From the NCBI GenBank assembly GCA_902766855.1, contig CACXFE010000148.1, positions 1 through 12,161 on the forward strand: DNA of 12,161 nt. The letters are read 5' to 3'. Shown here one piece after another: positions 6,875 to 12,161 of this stretch. Position numbers and translations under genes: made by a program. Every line of letters starts with the position of its first letter. Position 1 is the stretch's first letter. Below the pieces are notes generated by a model, which ran no database searches, had not been told where the DNA came from, and saw nothing but the letters and a program-made list of their open reading frames with translations. Origin of the DNA: Oscillospiraceae bacterium (GTDB lineage Bacteria; Bacillota; Clostridia; Oscillospirales; Acutalibacteraceae).

Positions 6875-8302
6875 ATGAACAAGTATAAAACCCTGTTTTC
6901 CAACACGATGTTGATCAGCCTCGGCACTTTCGGCTCCAAAATCCTGGTGTTTTTCATGGTTCGGTTTTACACCGGCTATCTCACACCGGCGGATTACGGC
7001 ACGGCTGACCTGATCACCCAAACCGCCAATCTGCTGTTTCCGCTCATCTCTTTCGGGATTACCGACGGGGTGTTTCGCTTCGCCGTGGATAACGCCCGGG
7101 GCAGGCGCAGTATTTTCACCGTCGGCGCCGGCACAATCACGGCAGGGGCGATCCTCTTTTTCGGCATTGTGCCGCTTTTGTATCTTGTAAAAGATTTCCG
7201 GGGGTACATTTGGCTGATCGTGTTGTATACCATGGCATACTGTTATCATTCCCTGTGCGCCCAGTTTGTGCGCGCCACGGGAAACACCGCGCTGTTCGCC
7301 GCACAGGGCATTCTGAACACCGCCATGGTGATCCTTTTCAATATTCTGTTTTTGGCCGTGTGGCATATCGGGGTGACAGGGTATGTCCTTTCGGTGGTGC
7401 TGGCGGATCTGCTTTGCACCGCGTTTTTGATCGTCAAAGAAAAACTGTGGAAGCAGTTCACCCCGCATCCCGCTGCGGCGGCGGCAGGAAAAATGCTGCG
7501 GTACAGCATCCCGTTGATCCCCGCCACGGTGTTCTGGTGGATCACCAGCGTGTCGGATCGGTACATGGTTAAAGGCTTTATCGGGAGCGAGGCCAACGGG
7601 ATCTATGCCGTTTCTTACAAGATTCCCACGATCCTCACCCTGGTTTCCAGCCTTTTTATGCAGGCGTGGCAGTTTTCCGCCGTGACCGAATCACACGGGG
7701 ATAAAGCCGAGCATACGCGCTTTTTCTCGGAAGTATGGCGCTCTTTTCAAGCAATCATGTTTTTGGCGGGCGGGGTGATCATTGCCCTTTCGAAACCCGC
7801 GATCCGCCTGCTTTCCACCGAAAAGTATTATGAGGCATGGCGGTATGTGCCGCTGCTTTCGGTGGCGATGATCTTTACCGGCTTTGTTTCGTTCACCGGC
7901 ACGGTGTATGTGGTGACCAAAAAAAGCGGCATTTCGTTTTGGACGGCGTTTGTCGGCGCGGCTTCCAATCTGGTTCTCAATCTGTTATTGATCCCTTCGC
8001 CCCTTGGGGTGCAGGGCGCGGCGTTGGCAACCGTGGCCAGTTATGCTTTGGTCTTTGTGATCCGCGCGATCAATGCGCGCCGGTATATTCCTTTTCGGCT
8101 GTACCCGCGGCAGGTTTTGCTTTGCACCCTGATCATCAGCCTGCAAACCGCTTTTGCGGTTTTGGAATGGAAAGGGTGGATCGCGGTGCAGGGGATCTGT
8201 ATTGTACTGCTGGCAGCGGTCAATTTCCGTTTTTTGCTGGCGTTTCTTAAAAAAATTCTTTCCTTTGTTCTGCCGCGGCGCGGCGGGCAGGAAACCGCAT
8301 AA
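6875..8302 (+). CDS. MOP-superfamily polysaccharide flippase (Wzx/PST-like)
   Basis: This 475-residue integral membrane protein has about 12 to 14 hydrophobic segments spread over its whole length. Its start, TMLISLGTFGSKILVFFMVRFYTGYLTPADYGTADL, is typical of the polysaccharide-biosynthesis (PST) family. Members move lipid-linked sugars across the cytoplasmic membrane. A second PST-like block, WWITSVSDRYMVKGFIGSEANGIYAVSYKIP, lies near residue 220, at the expected start of the second half. The specific substrate cannot be read from sequence, and no glycosyltransferase or polymerase gene is nearby, so the cargo is unknown. A TGA in frame at 6866-6868 limits the start to the ATG at 6875. The nearest Shine-Dalgarno, AAAGGA (6854-6859), is 15 bases away, which is unusually long. 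It is the first gene of a two-gene unit. Confidence 0.88.
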   Translation: MNKYKTLFSNTMLISLGTFGSKILVFFMVRFYTGYLTPADYGTADLITQTANLLFPLISFGITDGVFRFAVDNARGRRSIFTVGAGTITAGAILFFGIVPLLYLVKDFRGYIWLIVLYTMAYCYHSLCAQFVRATGNTALFAAQGILNTAMVILFNILFLAVWHIGVTGYVLSVVLADLLCTAFLIVKEKLWKQFTPHPAAAAAGKMLRYSIPLIPATVFWWITSVSDRYMVKGFIGSEANGIYAVSYKIPTILTLVSSLFMQAWQFSAVTESHGDKAEHTRFFSEVWRSFQAIMFLAGGVIIALSKPAIRLLSTEKYYEAWRYVPLLSVAMIFTGFVSFTGTVYVVTKKSGISFWTAFVGAASNLVLNLLLIPSPLGVQGAALATVASYALVFVIRAINARRYIPFRLYPRQVLLCTLIISLQTAFAVLEWKGWIAVQGICIVLLAAVNFRFLLAFLKKILSFVLPRRGGQETA

Positions 8303-8316
8303 CGATTTGATTGTTC

Positions 8317-8322
8317 GGAGGG
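8317..8322 (+). promoter_or_regulatory. Ribosome binding site supporting a TTG start
   Basis: GGAGGG lies 7 bases before the TTG at 8330 in the 27-base gap after the flippase stop. No in-frame ATG occurs until about codon 17, inside the first hydrophobic segment, so TTG is the likely start. Confidence 0.75.
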
Positions 8323-8329
8323 AATCCTT

Positions 8330-8824
8330 TTGCAACTTTGGGAGTTTTTGTGGAGTACATGGATTGGGAAAATCGTGATGACGCTGCTGATCTCGATGGT
8401 GCCCGTGCTGGAACTGCGGTGCGCCATTCCCATTGCCACCGCGGCGGGCTTGAATTTTTGGGCGGCGATCGGGATCGCCGTGATCGGGAATCTGATCCCC
8501 GTGCCCTTTATTATTTTGTTTATCAAAAAAATATTTGCCTTGTTGCGGCGGATGAACCCGAAGTTTGACGGGCTGGTCACACGGCTCGAAAAGCGGGCGG
8601 AGAAGAAATCCGCCACCGTCCAGCGGTATGCCTTTTGGGGGCTTTTTATTTTGGTGGCGATCCCGTTGCCCGGCACCGGGGCATGGACGGGGGCTTTGGT
8701 GGCGGCCATGTTGGAAATGCCGCTGAAAAAAGCCTTTCCCGCCATTGCGTTAGGCGTTCTCGGCGCCGCCGCGATCGTGTCGTTTGTCACCTATGGCGCC
8801 GGTTCTTTGATTGCAGGCGCATAA
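8330..8824 (+). CDS. COG2426 / Sm_multidrug_ex family small membrane protein
   Basis: This 164-residue protein matches the family annotated as 'small multi-drug export protein' (PF06695). Hallmarks are the early VPVLELRCAIPIATAAGLNFW block, the NLIPVPFIILFIKKIF helix, and the conserved IPLPGTGAWTGALVAAML motif with the following hydrophobic tail. There are about four membrane segments, with a charged cytosolic-type stretch (RLEKRAEKKSATVQ) in the middle. The export activity in the family name is weakly supported experimentally; architecturally these proteins resemble the SNARE-associated/DedA-like group of membrane proteins, which is a loose comparison. It starts with TTG after a GGAGGG site, 27 bases after the flippase, and is probably co-transcribed with it. 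A long hairpin follows the stop. Confidence 0.87.
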   Translation: MQLWEFLWSTWIGKIVMTLLISMVPVLELRCAIPIATAAGLNFWAAIGIAVIGNLIPVPFIILFIKKIFALLRRMNPKFDGLVTRLEKRAEKKSATVQRYAFWGLFILVAIPLPGTGAWTGALVAAMLEMPLKKAFPAIALGVLGAAAIVSFVTYGAGSLIAGA

Positions 8825-8834
8825 ACATAAGAAA

Positions 8835-8886
8835 CAATCCCGCAAACGGATCCGGGAAGGATCGGCTTGCGGGATTGCTATTTATT
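8835..8886. terminator. Bidirectional terminator between convergent units
   Basis: A perfect 11-bp outer stem (8835-8845 with 8867-8877, CAATCCCGCAA and its complement) encloses an inner 5-bp stem (8849-8853 with 8859-8863). On the plus strand it is followed by CTATTTATTT. On the minus strand it is followed by TTTCTTATGTTTAT. It begins 11 bases after the plus-strand stop (8824), and its outer stem ends 4 bases before the minus-strand stop at 8882. It therefore most likely serves both the flippase unit and the ABC/HMA unit. Confidence 0.85.
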
Positions 8887-9136
8887 TGCCGAAAAGTTTA
8901 AATTTCTTCTTTTCCACCGGCGCCGAGGTGATTTCCAGAACGGTATAGCCGGTTTCGTCAATCGCTTTTCTCAAAGCGGCTTCTTCGGGCGCCTGTTCGG
9001 CAAGAATCACGGTTTCTCCCTTTTTAAAGGAAGATTTCACGCTCTTCACCGAAAAGTGGGCGCGGACGGCGTCGTTGATATGCGCTTCACACATACCGCA
9101 CATCATGCCGTCGATTTTAACGGTTGTTTGTATCAT
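8882..9136 (-). CDS. Heavy-metal-associated (HMA) domain protein, CopZ-like
   Basis: This 84-residue protein is one HMA domain (about residues 3-70) with a short lysine-rich tail (EKKKFKLFGK). The metal motif GMMCGMCEAHINDAV carries C13 and C16 in the MxCxxC position that binds Cu(I) or similar soft metals in CopZ and in P-type ATPase N-domains. The later GYTVLEI matches the last strand of the fold. CopZ chaperones deliver copper in the cytosol, but no copper ATPase or CsoR regulator is present here, so the metal and partner are unknown. Its Shine-Dalgarno AAGGAGGAAT (9141-9150) overlaps the stop of the upstream ABC permease gene. This implies co-transcription and coupled translation. It is the last gene before the shared terminator. 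Confidence 0.9.
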   Translation of the reverse strand: MIQTTVKIDGMMCGMCEAHINDAVRAHFSVKSVKSSFKKGETVILAEQAPEEAALRKAIDETGYTVLEITSAPVEKKKFKLFGK

Positions 9137-9140
9137 GGGG

Positions 9141-9151
9141 ATTCCTCCTTA
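9141..9151 (-). promoter_or_regulatory. Shine-Dalgarno overlapping the permease stop codon
   Basis: Read on the minus strand, the permease stop TAA (9151-9149) runs straight into AGGAGGAAT, 4 bases of spacer and the HMA-gene ATG. Ribosomes finishing the permease would be positioned on this site, which suggests translational coupling of the two genes. Confidence 0.8.
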
Positions 9152-11419
9152 TTCTTGTCCTTTCATGGCTTCCACCATGTCAACTTTGCGGCTTTTCCGG
9201 GCGATCATCCATCCGACGATCAGGGAAACCCCGAAGGTCAACAGGGTGCTGACCGCATAGGTGATCGACCCGATCGCAAGGGACAATTCATATTCCGCCG
9301 CCAGGGCGACCAGTAAATACTGTAAAACGCCGATCCCCGCCGGGATCCCCAGCGCCACCCCGATCACCGTCAGCCACAGGTTTTGCCCGATCAGCAGGCG
9401 GCCGATTTTTTTATCCTTAAAGCCCAACACTTTCAGGGTTGCCATTTCGCGGGTTCTTTCGGTATAACTCATCACGCCTAAATTGTACAGCACCACGATC
9501 CCTAAAATAACAGCCGCCAGCATCAGCAGAACGATCATCACATTCATGAGTTCGATAAAGGTATCAAACGAATCAATGATGCTTTGTTTGGTGTGGGTGT
9601 TGATGATCTGCTCGCTCGGAGCGATCTCAACCGACTTGGTATAGAGGATATTGGTGCGGTAAGGGAAACCGATTTGATCGGCATAGGCTTCGGTCATCAC
9701 GATGCTTTCGGAAAGGGAACGGATCACTCCCGCGATGCGCACGGTGTAGCGGTCGTCCGTTCCGAAGGGGGAGAAGGTGAGCGTATCGCCTGCCTGCACA
9801 TCGTTGTCTTTTGCGATGCGCTCGCACACATAAGCGCCGTCATCCGTCAGGGTGACAAAACGGCTTTCGCCCGTGATAAACCGCACAAGATCATGTGAAA
9901 TGCCGTATACTTCCGCCCCGACCGATTGATCCGCCACCTGCACATTCATTTTTGCGCAGCGGTCACAATCATACTGCTCGCACAGCGCCGCCGTTTCTTC
10001 CTCGGTGATGGTTTCCGTATCCAGGTTGATGCGCATTTCATAGCGGATCGTGTCATGATAGAACAACTTTACAAAGGCGCTCATGGTATCGTTCATGCCA
10101 AGCGCGCCCACCAGCAGGACCGTACAGCCGATGATGCCGAAAAGCGTCATGCCGGTTCTGGATTTATGGCGCAGGCTGTCGCGCAGATTCCATTTGGTGC
10201 CGAAGCCCAGTTTGTTCCAGAAAGGCAGGCGCTCGATGAAAAGCGAGCGCATTTTTTTAGGCGAGTACGGGCGTAGGGCGTCCGCCGCGGTGCCGCGCAG
10301 CATGGTTCGCACGGAGAGAAAACCGATCAGCAGTAAAAAGAGGTTCATCGCCGCGATCGTAACCCATACGAACGGCGGAACATACAAACTCCAGTCGTCC
10401 ATATCAAGATAGGTGCCCATGGCGCCGCCCGGGTTCATGATATACCAACCGAGCGCCCAACCCAGCAAAAGACCGAACAGCGTGCCGGCAAGCCCCACGG
10501 TCAGCGCGTAGCAAGCGTAATGCAGGGTGATCCGCCGATCCCGGAATCCGAGCGCCTTAAAGGTGCCGATCTGGGTTTTTTCGGCGGCGGTCAGGCGGTG
10601 CATGGTGGTGACCATGGTCAAAAGAGCGATCGCCAAAAACAGGACCGGCAGGATGCTGCCCATGGTTTTGCCTTCTTCGCTTTCCCCCATGGCTTCGGCA
10701 TAGGAAACCGTGTCATCTTTGGAAAGCAACAGCATGGTTTTTCCGAGGGCGCGATTGATTTGCTCGGTGCATTCCTTCTTTTCAAGGGTGGTTTGCAGGT
10801 TGATTTGCGGGTAGTATTCCGTCCCGAGCGCGTTTTTCAACATCACCGGCGAAATATAAACAAACCCGAAAGAAGAGTAATCCGGCATCAACTGGGTGGC
10901 GTCCGGCAGGCAGATCAGGTATTCCCCCGCCTTGACAAGCCCTTTTATCGTTCCGGTGATTTCCAGATTTTTATAAATCAGCGTTAAGCGGTCGCCCAGG
11001 TGCAGGCCGTTTTCCCTGGCATATCGGTCGGAGAGCCATAAGCCGTCTTCGCTGGTTTTGTCATAGGCGTCGCCGTCGATCAATAAAATGCCGGATACGC
11101 GCATATTTTCACTGACGGTCAGGGCCAGAGTATCGTCGTTTCCCTTTACCGCAGTGCCTACCGAAAGATAGCGCGATGCGGCGGTCACTTCTTTGATGGC
11201 GGCAACTTTCGCGGCGTCCTCCGCGGAAAAGCCCGTTTCGGAAATGACGCGGTAATCGGCAAAGCCGGTTTGGTCAAAAAACGCATGCACATCTTTTTCA
11301 AGGCTGTACCATTCCATATTAAATCCGACAAACACACCGATCCCGAGGGCGATCATCACGATCATCGAGATGAATTGTGCGCGGTATTTTCCCATGGTGC
11401 GAAATAATTTTTTGCGCAT
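9149..11419 (-). CDS. ABC transporter permease, FtsX/MacB-type with two FtsX modules
   Basis: This 756-residue protein has about eight membrane segments in the arrangement of long FtsX-family permeases. The first segment (about 16-35) is followed by a large outside domain (about 36-250) and a first FtsX module of three segments (about 253-370). A fifth segment at about 423-442 leads into a second outside domain (about 443-620) and a second FtsX module (about 624-745). The cytosolic elbow sequences TAAEKTQIGTFKALGFRDRRI and TERTREMATLKVLGFKDKKIGRL are the usual ATPase-contact helices of this family. Such transporters act by mechanotransmission or by extruding lipids, peptides or antibiotics; the substrate here is unknown. 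The ATG directly follows the ATPase stop (TAAATG) with GAGGTGG just upstream. It must work with the adjacent ATPase and may also relate to the HMA protein after it. Confidence 0.93.
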   Translation of the reverse strand: MRKKLFRTMGKYRAQFISMIVMIALGIGVFVGFNMEWYSLEKDVHAFFDQTGFADYRVISETGFSAEDAAKVAAIKEVTAASRYLSVGTAVKGNDDTLALTVSENMRVSGILLIDGDAYDKTSEDGLWLSDRYARENGLHLGDRLTLIYKNLEITGTIKGLVKAGEYLICLPDATQLMPDYSSFGFVYISPVMLKNALGTEYYPQINLQTTLEKKECTEQINRALGKTMLLLSKDDTVSYAEAMGESEEGKTMGSILPVLFLAIALLTMVTTMHRLTAAEKTQIGTFKALGFRDRRITLHYACYALTVGLAGTLFGLLLGWALGWYIMNPGGAMGTYLDMDDWSLYVPPFVWVTIAAMNLFLLLIGFLSVRTMLRGTAADALRPYSPKKMRSLFIERLPFWNKLGFGTKWNLRDSLRHKSRTGMTLFGIIGCTVLLVGALGMNDTMSAFVKLFYHDTIRYEMRINLDTETITEEETAALCEQYDCDRCAKMNVQVADQSVGAEVYGISHDLVRFITGESRFVTLTDDGAYVCERIAKDNDVQAGDTLTFSPFGTDDRYTVRIAGVIRSLSESIVMTEAYADQIGFPYRTNILYTKSVEIAPSEQIINTHTKQSIIDSFDTFIELMNVMIVLLMLAAVILGIVVLYNLGVMSYTERTREMATLKVLGFKDKKIGRLLIGQNLWLTVIGVALGIPAGIGVLQYLLVALAAEYELSLAIGSITYAVSTLLTFGVSLIVGWMIARKSRKVDMVEAMKGQE

Positions 11420-12124
11420 TTACCATTCCACCTCTTCCACCGAAAGGGGATGCTCTTGATGAACAAGAGAACGGATTTTTCCGTTTTTCACGCGGATCAC
11501 GGTATCGGCAATACCGGCGATGTTTTGGTTGTGCGTAACGATCACGATGGTTTTGCCGTATTCTCTTGCCATGGTCAGCAACACTTGCAGTACCACTGCC
11601 CCGGTTTCGGAATCCAGCGCGCCGGTCGGCTCGTCACATAAAAGGATTTGGGGATTTTTCGCCAATGCCCGTGCAATGGAAACCCGCTGCTGCTCCCCGC
11701 CGGACAGTTCGGCGGGAAATTTGTTCATGTGGTCTTCCAGCCCGACCGCTTCCAGCATTTTTACCGGGTCAAGCGCATCGTGCGCGATCTCCTTGACCAA
11801 CGCCACATTTTCAAGCACGGTCAGGGTCGGGATCAGGTTATACGCCTGAAAAACAAAGCCCACTTTTGCCGCGCGGTAATCCGCCAACTGATCCCGCGTG
11901 AGGCGGGAAATATCCTGCCTGTCCACCGTCACGGTGCCGCTTGTCGGGCTGTCAAGCCCCCCGAGCAGATTGAGCAAGGTGCTTTTGCCCGCACCGCTCG
12001 GCCCTAATACCACGATCAAATCCCCTTTGCAAAGGGAAAAAGTCACATCGTCCAGTGCTTTTTGCTGGTGATCGCCGACCGTGTAAACACGGCTTACATT
12101 TTGAAATTCTACGATATTTGCCAT
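11420..12124 (-). CDS. ABC transporter ATP-binding protein, LolD/MacB type
   Basis: This 234-residue ATPase powers the FtsX-type permease encoded immediately after it. All nucleotide-binding elements are intact: Walker A GPSGAGKST (41-49), Q-loop Q93 in FVFQAYNLIPTLTVLENV, signature LSGGEQQR (140-147), Walker B ILLCDEP with E165 as the catalytic base (160-166), D-loop ALD (169-171) and H-loop H198. The NLIPTLTVLENV segment after the Q-loop and the Walker B continuation DEPTGALDSETG are typical of the LolD/MacB/YknY group. The ATG follows AAAGGAGC (12141-12134) with about 10 bases of spacing. Only 37 bases upstream lie in the window, so the promoter of this unit is not visible. Its stop abuts the permease start. 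Confidence 0.95.
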   Translation of the reverse strand: MANIVEFQNVSRVYTVGDHQQKALDDVTFSLCKGDLIVVLGPSGAGKSTLLNLLGGLDSPTSGTVTVDRQDISRLTRDQLADYRAAKVGFVFQAYNLIPTLTVLENVALVKEIAHDALDPVKMLEAVGLEDHMNKFPAELSGGEQQRVSIARALAKNPQILLCDEPTGALDSETGAVVLQVLLTMAREYGKTIVIVTHNQNIAGIADTVIRVKNGKIRSLVHQEHPLSVEEVEW

Positions 12125-12161
12125 TCGAGAGTGGCTCCTTTCATGAAAAACTGCAAAAAAA

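Noticed and set aside
1..12161. CRISPR arrays, insertion sequences, phage genes or tRNA genes
   Set aside because: No regular repeats, transposase motifs, terminal inverted repeats or tRNA-like folds were noticed when reading both strands. This was by eye only, without a repeat or covariance search.

Overview
The window looks like an ordinary chromosomal stretch from a spore-forming member of the Bacillota, class Clostridia. The evidence is a SpoIIR sporulation protein, a zinc-binding L31 ribosomal protein, and a dgt-dnaG-rpoD cluster with strong AGGAGG-type ribosome binding sites. Base composition appears moderately GC-rich (not counted), which would fit an Oscillospirales-like gut clostridium better than a low-GC Clostridium; this placement is inference. 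I saw no rRNA, tRNA, CRISPR array, insertion sequence or phage gene. Coding density is high, and no gene-free stretch reaches 300 bases.

Left part (3-2183, plus strand): the 3' part of spoIIR runs in from the window edge. rpmE follows, with a near-consensus sigma-A promoter and a strong intrinsic terminator. A YigZ/IMPACT-family gene and a SanA/YdcF-like DUF218 membrane protein come next, overlapping by ATGA.

Centre (2267-6738, plus strand): a replication and transcription cluster holds dgt (dNTP triphosphohydrolase), dnaG (primase) and rpoD/sigA (housekeeping sigma factor). A TTG-started gene of unrecognised family follows. The cluster ends at a perfect 10-bp-stem terminator. Only 4 bases separate dnaG from rpoD.

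Right part: a promoter with a TTGACA -35 box starts a two-gene plus-strand unit (6875-8824). It encodes a MOP-superfamily polysaccharide flippase and a small COG2426-type membrane protein. This unit converges on a minus-strand unit (12124 to 8882) made of a LolD/MacB-type ABC ATPase, an 8-TM FtsX-type permease and a small HMA-domain (CopZ-like) protein. One long hairpin with T-rich flanks on both sides separates the two units and probably terminates both.

Most of the window is conserved housekeeping DNA, and I do not see a clearly new multi-gene system. The best candidates for follow-up are the unrecognised gene after rpoD and the tight coupling of an HMA metal-binding protein to an FtsX-type ABC transporter.
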